Origin: Mariniphaga sediminis | GTDB taxonomy: Bacteria > Bacteroidota > Bacteroidia > Bacteroidales > Prolixibacteraceae | Length of the DNA stretch: 64,000 nucleotides | Assembly: GCF_003573545.1 (NCBI RefSeq) | Contig: NZ_QWET01000002.1 | Coordinates: 248,001-312,000, forward strand | Direction of reading: 5' to 3' | In this document: positions 8,385 to 16,449 of the stretch, piece by piece | How positions within the stretch are numbered: the stretch's first letter is position 1 | Layout of the letters: the number at the start of each line of letters is the position of its first letter | Program-made: the position numbers and the translations under genes | The notes under the pieces: model-generated | Database searches by the model: none | What the model saw: only the letters and a program-made list of their open reading frames with translations | Told to the model about the DNA's origin: nothing

Positions 8385-11300
8385 ATGTTTCGAAATCTCA
8401 TCACTATTATTGTTGTTTGTTTCGTTCTCTCTGTTCAATTTTCCTCTGCACAAATAACCGTGGATCAAAACCAGCTTTCAAACGCATTGAAAGAAGAAAT
8501 AGAAGGAAAAATCACAGATGAACTGACCTCCTCTGTCCAGAGCGCAGAAGCCTGGGTAACCAAAGAAACGTATTTCTCCATTATTCTGGAACCACTTGAA
8601 CCCTTTGGGATAAGTCCTTCTGATCCAAATTTTATAAATCAGGCAAACGATATTTATCAAAAAATTCAACAAAAAGTTAAAGACGATCCTTCACTCACAA
8701 GAAGCGGGCTTCTGAAAGAAGAAATGAAAGGATTGGTAAAACAGGGATTAATAAATTATGCTTCGAGCTACGTCGATAAGGAATCGTTTGAGATTTATGA
8801 CCAGTGCTCCAACCTGTTTTCAGCGGGAAAGGAAAAAATTGAGGCTCTTTTGGATGCAGCTGAAGGAATTTCCGGATTAGCGCCGGATGACGCAGACTAT
8901 GAATCAGATGTTACCGCAATTCTAAAAAAATACGGGATAAAATCGGACTATTTTTACCTTATCGATGATTTGGATCAAGTCCTTTCTGTAGGTTACGAAA
9001 AACTGGCCGACCCTCTAAGCGCTTTTTCAACGGTAGCCTCAGCTATGAGTTCAGACGATCCGGTGTATAAAATTGAAATGTTATTTGAATTGGGAGAGTC
9101 GTTTGGGGGCAAAGTGCCCATAATCGGCGATTTAATTACACCGATATTTACCCTGGGAAAAGGCGTTCTTTCGGCTGCCAAAGGGTTGGAAAATGTACTG
9201 GAAAAAAATCTAAACCAAGGTTGCATTAACTCGTCCGGAGGAACCTACGCTTCTGTGAATAAAAACAAAAGAACATTGTTTATTAAACAATTCCCGAATG
9301 CGGGAAGAGTTTGTCCGCTGAACCAGGATGTCTATAATCCGGTGTACAATAATACCTATCAAAGCACCAGCTACGCAACAGATTTATATTTCTATCTGAA
9401 AAATAAATGGGAACAAGGCAAAAAAGATAAATTACATGTTGGGAGGGAGGATATCTTTTCAACTATCCGCTGGTTAAGGAGTAACGGCCATGCTGAAAAA
9501 GCTACCGACCTGGAATTTATTGTAAAGTCTTTTCAAAAGGAGTACGGATGGAAAACGTACACTGATGAAGTCCAAAAAAGAATAGACAGGATACAGCAAC
9601 TTTTCCAATATTCCTACGCAACCGTTAACATCTGCGAAAAACAAAAAGCAGAGCAATTTTATATGGACAAAATAGGGTTTAACTGGCTTGTCAGGCTGCT
9701 CACTTCCAACGAACTGGAATACTCATGGAACGAACTGAAAATCCTCAATATAGCCACGCATGATATTTTGAACTCCATGATAAAAAACTATTATCTGAGC
9801 AAACATCATAATAACCTGAACCAGCTCGACAAAATTATCAGGAACCTGGAAGAGAATGTTCCGGTAAATATTTATGGAACGGTGAATAACGGCAACGGAG
9901 TTCCGGTTAGCGGAGCAAAGCTACAGGTTGGTTTAAATTCAATGTTTTCCTCAGGAGACACGGATCATAAAATTACTACCTCAACCAGCGGGTATTTCTC
10001 ATATTATCTGCTAATGGTGCTGGATAACAATACAAATATGACCGTTTCAGCAACAACACCCGGTGGAAATACTGTAAGCGCAGACATACGCGTTGAACCC
10101 GGACTAAAAGACAACACATATCGGGTAGAGCTGAATTTGCCGTATGAAGAACCAGATACAACCTCCTCCGTCAGCCAAAACGATACATCCAATGTACCCC
10201 CTCAGGATACAGTACCTGTGCCACCACCACCCGATCCGGATACTACGTCTGTTGACATCAATACCTTACTCAGTCAGGCAGATTGCGCAAATGTACCGGG
10301 TGCGGTAGCTCAATGGGATGCCATAAACGAAGTGGTGGTGTGCAGTTGTCCCGATGATTATTACCGCTGGGATGAAACACAAAAAAAATGCGTACCCGAC
10401 ATACAAGCCATTCTTAACAACTCCAACTGCTCACAATACCCCAACACACAACCTGTTTGGGATTATTCGTTAAATGAACCCATTTGCGAATGTAAACCTG
10501 GCTACGTATGGAATAAAGAAAATACTGCCTGTGTGGAAGGACATGCGCTACAGGTAGCCAATTCCGACTGTTCGGGATATTTCAATTCCCAGCCGGTTTG
10601 GGACGATCAGTTGGAGCAGGTTATTTGCGAATGTCTTCCGGGTTATGTCTGGAACAAAGAAGGGACAGGTTGTATTCCGGATTGGGAAGATGCGCTGGCA
10701 AATTCAGACTGCAGTTCATATCCAAATACCGAACCGGTCTGGGATCCGGTTGGGAAAGAAGTATATTGTGACTGCATTGCCGGCTACCAGTGGGCTGACG
10801 ATAACCTGCACTGTGAAAGAGTGGCTACCGAACAATTACAAAATGAAAACTGTTCGCTGTATCCCAATGCAGAAGCTATTTTTGATCCGGCAACAAACCA
10901 ATACTATTGCGAATGCCTCCCGGGCTATAAATGGAATAGCAGCAGGACAGGTTGTGTCCAGGAAAGAAAAAAACCGGATATTGACTGGAATAGCATACTT
11001 TCTGCCACAATTAATATCATTAATGCAGCAAACGGGAATAATCCATTGGGCGGCACTTCTTCCGGGGGTTCAATGACTGGCACACAAGCACAACAACCTG
11101 TTGTTCATCAAAGTAACTGCAACGACAAACAGGAAGCCGGTGGAAATGCCCCGGAAGTACATCATATAAATCTCGGGCAATCTTTTGGAACTTTTACATT
11201 TGACTACGAAACATACGATATTAAAGACCAGATTTTGGTAAGCCAGGGAGGCCAAATAATTTTTAATACGGGATGTGTAGGCGCCGATGGAAGCGTGCCG

Positions 11301-11408
11301 TTAAAATTAAATGGACGCTCATCCACCATAACCGTAAAAGTAAATCCAAACTGCGACGGAACCAATGGTACAAGTTGGAATTTCACTGTTCACTGTCCCA
11401 CTCATTAA
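8385..11408 (+). CDS. Large exported protein with five cysteine-rich EGF-like repeats
   Basis: A 1007-residue protein with a signal peptide (MFRNLITIIVVCFVLSVQFSSA). Residues 25-490 are mainly helical and unrecognised. About 495-580 looks like a carboxypeptidase-regulatory beta-sandwich (IYGTVNNGNGVPVSGAKLQV). A Thr/Pro/Asp linker (about 585-625) follows. Five tandem repeats of about 45 residues span 634-857, each with four cysteines in the pattern C-x(17)-C-x-C-x(10)-C and a PGYxWN core. The last 100 residues form a separate domain with FNTGCVG and VNPNCDGTNGTSWNFTVHC, a tail seen in other exported bacterial proteins. This design suggests a surface adhesin or scaffold; the actual role is unknown. 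The upstream palindrome links it to the neighbouring two-component system. Confidence 0.82.
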   Translation: MFRNLITIIVVCFVLSVQFSSAQITVDQNQLSNALKEEIEGKITDELTSSVQSAEAWVTKETYFSIILEPLEPFGISPSDPNFINQANDIYQKIQQKVKDDPSLTRSGLLKEEMKGLVKQGLINYASSYVDKESFEIYDQCSNLFSAGKEKIEALLDAAEGISGLAPDDADYESDVTAILKKYGIKSDYFYLIDDLDQVLSVGYEKLADPLSAFSTVASAMSSDDPVYKIEMLFELGESFGGKVPIIGDLITPIFTLGKGVLSAAKGLENVLEKNLNQGCINSSGGTYASVNKNKRTLFIKQFPNAGRVCPLNQDVYNPVYNNTYQSTSYATDLYFYLKNKWEQGKKDKLHVGREDIFSTIRWLRSNGHAEKATDLEFIVKSFQKEYGWKTYTDEVQKRIDRIQQLFQYSYATVNICEKQKAEQFYMDKIGFNWLVRLLTSNELEYSWNELKILNIATHDILNSMIKNYYLSKHHNNLNQLDKIIRNLEENVPVNIYGTVNNGNGVPVSGAKLQVGLNSMFSSGDTDHKITTSTSGYFSYYLLMVLDNNTNMTVSATTPGGNTVSADIRVEPGLKDNTYRVELNLPYEEPDTTSSVSQNDTSNVPPQDTVPVPPPPDPDTTSVDINTLLSQADCANVPGAVAQWDAINEVVVCSCPDDYYRWDETQKKCVPDIQAILNNSNCSQYPNTQPVWDYSLNEPICECKPGYVWNKENTACVEGHALQVANSDCSGYFNSQPVWDDQLEQVICECLPGYVWNKEGTGCIPDWEDALANSDCSSYPNTEPVWDPVGKEVYCDCIAGYQWADDNLHCERVATEQLQNENCSLYPNAEAIFDPATNQYYCECLPGYKWNSSRTGCVQERKKPDIDWNSILSATINIINAANGNNPLGGTSSGGSMTGTQAQQPVVHQSNCNDKQEAGGNAPEVHHINLGQSFGTFTFDYETYDIKDQILVSQGGQIIFNTGCVGADGSVPLKLNGRSSTITVKVNPNCDGTNGTSWNFTVHCPTH
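10284..10955 (+). repeat. Five tandem Cys-rich protein repeats (coding)
   Basis: Encodes residues 634-857 of the large exported protein. Each unit begins with an NxxC or DC motif, has VWD or a variant about 12 residues on, then CxC, PGYxWN and a final Cys. The units differ clearly at DNA level, so the duplication is old and kept by selection at protein level. Confidence 0.8.
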
Positions 11409-11413
11409 CAAAT

Positions 11414-11620
11414 TTATTCGTCAACATATTCCAATATATCTCCGGGTTGACAGTCTAATGCCTTACAAATTGCATCAAGAGTTGACAGTCTTATGGCTTT
11501 GGCTTTTCCAGATTTTAAAATCGATAGATTTGCATTCGTTATGCCTATTTTCCCAGCCAACTCATAACTTTTCATTTTACGTTTGACAAGCATCATGTCA
11601 AGATTTACAACTATAGCCAT
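11414..11620 (-). CDS. Small XRE/Cro-type helix-turn-helix regulator
   Basis: A 68-residue DNA-binding protein that is almost wholly an HTH domain: LDMMLVKRKMKSYELAGKIG, then ITNANLSILKSGKAKAIRLS as the recognition helix region, then LDAICKALDCQPGDILEYVD. This is the YozG-like short form of Cro/C1 regulators. It starts 2 bp after the stop of the DUF2975 gene, and the two are surely co-transcribed. DUF2975/HTH pairs are common in Firmicutes and Bacteroidota; the HTH protein probably autoregulates the pair (inference). Confidence 0.88.
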   Translation of the reverse strand: MAIVVNLDMMLVKRKMKSYELAGKIGITNANLSILKSGKAKAIRLSTLDAICKALDCQPGDILEYVDE

Positions 11621-11622
11621 AA

Positions 11623-12099
11623 TTATATTGTCAAATCATTTTCACCTTTTATATCAATTGCCTTTAACAATATCTCACTTTGAAGAATAAAGAATAGTCC
11701 AACCATCAGTAAAAAAATAGGAGTTACTGAAAACGATTTTGGAATAGATTCAAAATTTAATTGAAATAAATTCGCTGATAACTTCATTAAAAATAGAAGT
11801 ATTCCAGCAATAATAAAATGATATCCGCTTATCATAGTGGAGTAAGCTACATATCTAGTGAAAATTTTATTTTGCAGGAGTTTTCTTGCAGTCTTTCGCA
11901 GAAAGAACAAACCTCGCAAAAGAACCAAATATATAAAACAATAAATGATAAGAATAATCCATTCCCCCAGATGTAGCGGTTCCATTTCGGTAACGTCGAA
12001 AATACCCAATGGAAATCTCAATAGTATCACAAACAGTCCTAATACATGGAGGAAGAAAAGAATGTCAATCAATGATTTGAACAAAAATGAGTTTTTCAT
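11623..12099 (-). CDS. DUF2975-family membrane protein
   Basis: A 158-residue integral membrane protein with four hydrophobic helices at about 10-30, 47-67, 90-115 and 125-147. The sequence between helices two and three, LRKTARKLLQNKIFTRYVAY, is the characteristic loop of DUF2975 proteins, which are almost always paired with a short XRE regulator as here. The biochemical role is unknown. Confidence 0.85.
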   Translation of the reverse strand: MKNSFLFKSLIDILFFLHVLGLFVILLRFPLGIFDVTEMEPLHLGEWIILIIYCFIYLVLLRGLFFLRKTARKLLQNKIFTRYVAYSTMISGYHFIIAGILLFLMKLSANLFQLNFESIPKSFSVTPIFLLMVGLFFILQSEILLKAIDIKGENDLTI

Positions 12100-12227
12100 C
12101 GTGAAAAGTTTTGTTATTAAATTTTATTCAAATCTAATAAAATTATCGCAAAACGATAAAACATTATTGAAAAACAACAATAATGTTCTTTTAAAAAATT
12201 ATAGAAGGTATCGAATTTACTTTCTTG

Positions 12228-12512
12228 CTAACGGCAGTCTGACGGTTTGGAACAAATCTTTTTTAGCAGTTTGCGGAGAGCATCCGTGCTTTTTATGTTT
12301 ATCCATTTTTGAATCACTGATTCTCCATTTTTTGAAAGATTCCCTTTCGATAATTCTTCTAAATACTTATCGTACTGGCTATCATTTTTTTCGAAAAATT
12401 TGAATCAAGGTATTTTCAAAATCATTAACAATCTCATTAATAGCCACTGTCCACTCTTTTTCCCAAAGACGATTCCAATTTTTGCATTGGCTGAGCCATA
12501 ACAAGGGAACTT
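12228..12512 (-). pseudogene. Possible frameshifted gene relic of unknown family
   Basis: On the minus strand two open stretches in different frames read as one protein: first PLLWLSQCKNWNRLWEKEW followed by about 20 more residues, then, after a -1/+1 shift near 12400, FFEKNDSQYDKYLEELSKG and about 37 further residues ending at a TAG at 12228-12230. The break falls in a run of T and A bases. No initiation codon or family was found. It could be a decayed gene or a sequencing error in a small real gene. The rest of 12100-12676 holds only a terminator hairpin. Confidence 0.35.
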
Positions 12513-12633
12513 GTTACAATTGAGAGAAAAATTCATTGGGAACATCCTTTTGTAATAGTTGCTACCGGCCTTGTACAAATGAAGTAGCAGATTATACTAA
12601 AGTGTTTTTGATAAAAATACTGATTAAACACAG

Positions 12634-12661
12634 AGCGGTTCAAGCTTGTCGCTGAACCGCT
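12634..12661 (-). terminator. Hairpin terminator after the DsbA-like gene
   Basis: AGCGGTTCA (12634-12642) pairs perfectly with TGAACCGCT (12653-12661) just downstream of the gene ending at 12677. The following minus-strand sequence is T-rich but has no long T run. Confidence 0.55.
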
Positions 12662-12676
12662 ATTACATTTATACAA

Positions 12677-13693
12677 TTAACTGCTGGTACTTTTTCGCCT
12701 CCACAATGCTCCGTTCTTTGTGGTCAGTTTTTCCAACTTCCCATTTTTTGTCAGTTCATTCAGTAATTTTTCACTTTCGTTTCGTGGTGTTCCTGACAAT
12801 TCTACGAATTCCCTTGCTGTTAATGATGGATACTTGGTAAAAAGCGTTTCCCAATCTTTTTTGTATTCACGTTTAACTACTGCCGGCTGAATTTTTAAGA
12901 TGGCGGTTTCGTAAAAAGCGTAGGGTCTTGAGCCATATACCATTTCTTTATTACCGGAACTGTCCATAAAAAACATGGTAGGAAATCCCCTGACACCAAA
13001 TTCTCTGGCTAATTTCAAATCTTCTTCAAACCATGTTTTAGCCTTACCTTCCATGTCGGTTTTTAATTGCTCTACATTCAACCCTACATTCATAGCAGCA
13101 GAGGCTATATATTCCCATTTGGCAATGTTCCTTCTCTTTAAAAAAACCATTTCCCGTACTTCCCTTAAAAACAGGATGGCTTTAGCCTCATCTTGCAGCT
13201 GTGCCGCCTTAAAAGCTATGGATGGCGGATAAGACGAGTGGAGCGGGTCTTCCAACCATATATCTCCATCTATGGGCATATCGTAATAAACACTCATTTC
13301 ATCCCAGTGATGGGCTACATCATCGGGCTTGTTTATACCCCCGCTGTTGTAACTCCAATCTGGTAACAAACCGCCCATTCTGTATTCCATGGCGATATCT
13401 TCGCCATATTCCAATTTCAGTTTTCTTAATTGTGGTTCTATGCCCCAACAAGATGAACAAATTGGGTCGGTAAAGTAAACTACTCGTACTTGTTTTTCCT
13501 TTGATTGAGTCATTATTGTAGTGGTATCTTTTGCGTCATTGCCCGGAATTTCACACAAACCTGTTTCAGGGTCGCATAAAAGCGGATTTGTATTTGATAT
13601 TTCTGTATTCATAATCTTTTTTGATTGTCCCTGGCAAGCTGTAATGCTCAACAAGGAAATCGACATTATAATAATGCTGATTTTTTTTGACAT
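12677..13693 (-). CDS. DsbA/FrnE-like thioredoxin-fold lipoprotein
   Basis: A 338-residue exported oxidoreductase. The lipobox SITAC places lipidation at Cys20. Residues about 68-285 form a DsbA-type fold with the active site CSSC (Cys79, Cys82) and the cis-Pro loop GVRGFPTMFF. A second cysteine pair (Cys40, Cys47 in CDPETGLCEIP) lies between lipid anchor and fold. The last 65 residues (TAREFVELSGTPRNESEKLL...) resemble a small winged-helix module, unusual in an exported protein. It is followed upstream by an NTF2-like gene 7 bp away, which is probably in the same transcript and under the divergent HxlR regulator. It may oxidise or isomerise disulfides or act on small molecules; this is not resolved. 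Confidence 0.83.
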   Translation of the reverse strand: MSKKISIIIMSISLLSITACQGQSKKIMNTEISNTNPLLCDPETGLCEIPGNDAKDTTTIMTQSKEKQVRVVYFTDPICSSCWGIEPQLRKLKLEYGEDIAMEYRMGGLLPDWSYNSGGINKPDDVAHHWDEMSVYYDMPIDGDIWLEDPLHSSYPPSIAFKAAQLQDEAKAILFLREVREMVFLKRRNIAKWEYIASAAMNVGLNVEQLKTDMEGKAKTWFEEDLKLAREFGVRGFPTMFFMDSSGNKEMVYGSRPYAFYETAILKIQPAVVKREYKKDWETLFTKYPSLTAREFVELSGTPRNESEKLLNELTKNGKLEKLTTKNGALWRRKSTSS

Positions 13694-13700
13694 AAAAATG

Positions 13701-14081
13701 TTAGTTTACTATCTCCGAAGTGGCGAACTCCTCCATTCTTGCAATCAATTCGTTCTCAACAGTATAAACCTGAACCCATTTTTGCTTTAATTCTTTGCCT
13801 GTACTTTTAACCTTTTGATGTTCCCTTCCCAAGACAACTACTTTATGGTTCTCAATGATATATTCCAGAGGTTCAAAACTAATGATTTCAGTATTATCAA
13901 GAATATTATTGACAAACTTTCGAACTCCATCTTTCCCTTTAAAAATGCCTTTGGGAATAACCTGTGTACCCTGGTAAATCCAAACAGTATTATCGGAAAC
14001 GGTTTCTGCAAAACCCTCAACATCTCCTTTGGCAAATGCAGCAAACATTTTTTCTACTACTTCTTTTTCTGAACTGTTCAT
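13701..14081 (-). CDS. SnoaL/NTF2-like protein (ketosteroid-isomerase fold)
   Basis: A 126-residue single-domain protein starting MNSSEKEVVEKMFAAFAKGD. The pattern of two helices, then DNTVWIYQG, FKGKDGVRKFVNNIL and WVQVYTVENELIARMEEF is that of SnoaL-like proteins. The open frame extends 56 codons upstream, but that part is not protein-like and would overlap the operator region, so the ATG at 14079-14081 is chosen. It lies just before the DsbA-like gene and diverges from the HxlR regulator, a pairing typical of redox- or electrophile-responsive loci. Substrate unknown. Confidence 0.83.
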   Translation of the reverse strand: MNSSEKEVVEKMFAAFAKGDVEGFAETVSDNTVWIYQGTQVIPKGIFKGKDGVRKFVNNILDNTEIISFEPLEYIIENHKVVVLGREHQKVKSTGKELKQKWVQVYTVENELIARMEEFATSEIVN

Positions 14082-14113
14082 TGCTGTACGCTTTTTGATT
14101 TTAAACGATGGCA

Positions 14114-14121
14114 CAAAACTA
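14114..14121 (-). promoter_or_regulatory. Candidate -7 box for the NTF2-like/DsbA-like transcript
   Basis: On the minus strand this reads TAGTTTTG, a perfect TAnnTTTG box, about 32 bp before the ATG at 14081. No clear -33 TTG precedes it, and the operator pair lies just upstream. Confidence 0.45.
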
Positions 14122-14150
14122 CAGTAAACTAATTGTATATTCACCATGGG

Positions 14151-14182
14151 TTTCCTTTTGGAAAGTGATTTCCTGTTGGAAA
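14151..14182. promoter_or_regulatory. Two tandem operator palindromes, likely HxlR-binding
   Basis: TTTCC-N4-GGAAA occurs twice, at 14151-14164 and 14169-14182, with centres 18 bp apart (nearly two helical turns). They lie between the divergent NTF2-like and HxlR genes, and the second overlaps the -33 element of the HxlR promoter. The position and symmetry suit a dimeric winged-helix repressor controlling both directions. Confidence 0.6.
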
Positions 14183-14206
14183 TTACCTCAAAGGTTTTTA
14201 ATTTTG
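14176..14206 (+). promoter_or_regulatory. Candidate promoter of the HxlR-family gene
   Basis: TTG (14176-14178), 20 bp, TAATTTTG (14199-14206): a full Bacteroidota -33/-7 match. The -33 triplet lies inside the second palindrome, so binding there would block transcription. The ATG follows at 14234. Confidence 0.6.
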
Positions 14207-14233
14207 AACTATATTTTATACGAATTGAGATCC

Positions 14234-14596
14234 ATGAAAAAGAAAGCAACTGTAAATAATACTCCTGATTGTCAGGTTAGGATGCAAGCCATAAGTGATG
14301 CCATGAGCATTTTATCAGGAAAATGGAAATTCCATATTCTGGGGACACTTATTGAGGGCGACAAATTAGGCTTTATGGATTTGTTGCGCGAAGTGGATGG
14401 CATAGGCTCTAAAATGCTTTCCAAGGAATTGCAAGATTTAGAGGTGAATCGTTTGGTCAGTCGAACGGTAATGAACTCAAAACCTATAACCGTTGAATAT
14501 TCCATTACTGAATACGGGAAAACACTTTCTCCTCTCATTGATGCGCTGGCAAATTGGGGAATTGAGTACAGGCAGTCAGTTTATAAAAATAAGTGA
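14234..14596 (+). CDS. HxlR-family winged-helix transcriptional regulator
   Basis: A 120-residue protein with a single HxlR domain: MSILSGKWKFHILGTLIEGD, FMDLLREVDGIGSKMLSKEL and NRLVSRTVMNSKPITVEYSI, the wing. A single N-terminal cysteine in DCQVRMQA sits where many HxlR/YodB-type sensors carry their reactive Cys. The frame is open 42 codons further upstream, but the -7 box and both operators lie within that stretch, so the ATG at 14234 is the start. It probably represses itself and the divergent NTF2-like/DsbA-like genes in response to an electrophile or oxidant (inference). Confidence 0.88.
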   Translation: MKKKATVNNTPDCQVRMQAISDAMSILSGKWKFHILGTLIEGDKLGFMDLLREVDGIGSKMLSKELQDLEVNRLVSRTVMNSKPITVEYSITEYGKTLSPLIDALANWGIEYRQSVYKNK

Positions 14597-14825
14597 TTTT
14601 AAGGTCCGGGCTCGTATTATATTTCCTGTTCATTAAGGCAGACGATATTTACCGCTAACAGTTGGGAAAACCTTTAATTCTCCCTTACCAAACCACTCTG
14701 TTTCTATTTTAGCTAATGATTCAGGCTTTAAATGACAATATTTATTATTTCACTCTTCCTTTGTGCACAACACAAACTCGTCGCAACTGAACAACAGCAT
14801 TTACAAACAAAATTGCTTTTCTTTA

Positions 14826-15272
14826 CTACGTATTTTTCAGTTCCTTTTTAAAGAACCATGCAATAATAATCCCTTCAGCCAGAGATCCTAATAACAATAT
14901 GGCCAATTCAAGTAAATTCAATAAAATTGGTTCATTTAGAAGCGTATGGTAAATAAACCATTCCTGAAACACCCAATACATTAACCAAATTGTAAATCCC
15001 CAAAACAAGCCCTTTTTAATCCATGTTTTTCCAGGTATCGATTTAATAAACAAAGAATAAAACCATGCATGTGCGATACTCAAAATTACCATACCCGCTA
15101 TTGACTTGAAAAGATCACGATTGGGGGTTATTTCTATAAAAAGTTGACTTTGAACAGATGGGTCATAAAGAATAGAATGTATTGGAGGACTCATAAATAA
15201 ACCTCCCATAATTCCTTCGCCAATAAAACCTCCAACCAATCCTGCTACTATTATTTTTATCCGTTTATTCAT
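14826..15272 (-). CDS. Four-helix membrane protein in a metal-handling operon
   Basis: A 148-residue protein with hydrophobic segments at about 6-27, 55-76, 88-108 and 118-140. The first loop has SPPIHSILYDPSVQSQLF. It overlaps the 3' end of the CDF transporter gene by 4 bp and must be translationally coupled to it. No family was recognised. Context with the CDF transporter and GDCCVxC protein suggests a role in metal or metalloid traffic, but nothing in the sequence shows a metal site. Confidence 0.75.
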   Translation of the reverse strand: MNKRIKIIVAGLVGGFIGEGIMGGLFMSPPIHSILYDPSVQSQLFIEITPNRDLFKSIAGMVILSIAHAWFYSLFIKSIPGKTWIKKGLFWGFTIWLMYWVFQEWFIYHTLLNEPILLNLLELAILLLGSLAEGIIIAWFFKKELKNT

Positions 15273-16063
15273 TTCCCAAGTTTTAAGATTCTTATTGCTC
15301 CCTGAATTACCAAAACGAAAACAATGGTTCCGATAATCAGGTCAGGTTTATTCGAATTGAGCCAATTAACCATAAGCCCCGCCACGATAACGCCTAAATT
15401 TATAATCACGTCATTTGATGTAAAAATCATGCTGGCTTTCATATGGGCTTCTTCTTTGCTTTTTGATTTTTGCAGCAGATGCAAACACACACCGTTAGCG
15501 ATTAATGCCAAAACTGAAACGAAAATCATTGTCGTAAAGTCAGGTAACTTTTCCGCTCCGAGAAAGCGTCTCAAAACTTCCACAAATCCAATAACAGCAA
15601 GGGTTATCTGAAAGTATCCCGCCAGTTTGGCAATTCGCTTTTTTCTTGTCAGTGTTCCACCAACTGCCAAAAGACTAATTCCATAAACGAATGAATCGGC
15701 AAGCATATCCAGGCTGTCTGCAACGAGTCCCATTGATTTTGAAATCAGCCCGGTTGTCATTTCTATTATAAAAAAAGCAAAGTTGATGGCGAGAACCGCC
15801 CAAAGCAGTCTTCTTTGATTTGTATGTTCCTTAAATTCCGTTTGGTCAGTTCGTTCAGATTTTAATTTTCTGCCACCTAAATTCAGTTCGAGAATTGATT
15901 TTTCGATTTGGTCAATTTGCCCGTTATGAAAAACGGTCAGTTTTCTGTTTGGAATATCGAAATCCAAATTTTCAACACTTGCAATACCATCCAATTTCAT
16001 TCGGATTAAATTTTCCTCTGAGGGACAGTCCATTTTGGCAATTTCAAAGATTGTTTTTTGCAT
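15269..16063 (-). CDS. HMA-domain cation diffusion facilitator-like transporter
   Basis: A 264-residue protein. Residues 1-70 form a ferredoxin-like HMA domain in which the usual CxxC is reduced to one cysteine (AKMDCPSEENLIRMKL). Six membrane helices follow (about 86-260) with CDF signatures: VADSLDMLADSFVYGISLLA in helix 2 and FTSNDVIINLGVIVAGL in helix 5. The helix-5 His that normally pairs with Asp in the zinc site is Phe, so the metal site differs from YiiP-type Zn transporters. The C-terminal cytoplasmic domain is missing. The gene starts directly after the GDCCVxC stop and overlaps the next gene. It likely exports or imports a heavy metal; which one is unknown. Confidence 0.85.
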   Translation of the reverse strand: MQKTIFEIAKMDCPSEENLIRMKLDGIASVENLDFDIPNRKLTVFHNGQIDQIEKSILELNLGGRKLKSERTDQTEFKEHTNQRRLLWAVLAINFAFFIIEMTTGLISKSMGLVADSLDMLADSFVYGISLLAVGGTLTRKKRIAKLAGYFQITLAVIGFVEVLRRFLGAEKLPDFTTMIFVSVLALIANGVCLHLLQKSKSKEEAHMKASMIFTSNDVIINLGVIVAGLMVNWLNSNKPDLIIGTIVFVLVIQGAIRILKLGK

Positions 16064-16270
16064 TCAACAACATTTTTTATTTTGTTGAACAGGAGGACAC
16101 TTCACCGTTCCATAACTACAAAACACACAACAGTCACCTTGTTTTGGCTTTAATATACTTTTACAGTTCTCGCACTCATAAAAATATTGGCAAGCATCTG
16201 CAGGCATTATTTCTTCTTTTTTATGTCCACAGTTTGGACAAGTTATTACTGAGTTTAATTGTATTTCCAT
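16064..16270 (-). CDS. GDCCVxC-domain small cysteine-rich protein
   Basis: A 68-residue protein with 11 cysteines. CPNCGH and CENCKS form a probable zinc ribbon, and GDCCVFCSYGTVKCPPVQ is the hallmark GDCCVxC motif. In some relatives one of these cysteines is selenocysteine; here all are ordinary Cys codons. The C-terminus KKCC adds another vicinal pair. The family is often found with mercury or other heavy-metal resistance genes, and here it is first in a tight three-gene operon with the HMA-CDF transporter. Probably binds or hands over a soft metal (inference). Confidence 0.88.
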   Translation of the reverse strand: MEIQLNSVITCPNCGHKKEEIMPADACQYFYECENCKSILKPKQGDCCVFCSYGTVKCPPVQQNKKCC

Positions 16271-16299
16271 AATATCTGCTTAATCGTTTATCTGTAGTG

Positions 16300-16440
16300 T
16301 CTACAACAAGAAGGTATAAAAATAACAGCCGGCTTCGTGACACTTTCCTGTCAACCCTCTACGGAGTTTGAACGAGCGACAAATTTTGATATTTTGTACT
16401 CTCCCTGTCATCACTTATACAACGTTTTATGTGGCTTACT
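16300..16440 (-). repeat. attC-like inverted repeat B (first sequence family)
   Basis: Read on the minus strand it begins near GTAAGCCACATAAAACGTTG, has ATGACAGG and TTGACAGG internal arms and ends in GTTGTAGAC. It shares the order ...ATGACAGG...ATATCAA...GTTTGACAGGAAA... with repeats C and F. It lies downstream of the degenerate SDR gene. Its outer arms are only loosely complementary, so it may be a decayed site. Confidence 0.5.
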
Positions 16441-16449
16441 GTTTATCGT

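Noticed and set aside
11945-12403. 152-codon plus-strand open frame across the DUF2975 gene start and the relic
   Set aside because: Composition not protein-like; overlaps the convincing DUF2975 gene and the minus-strand relic.
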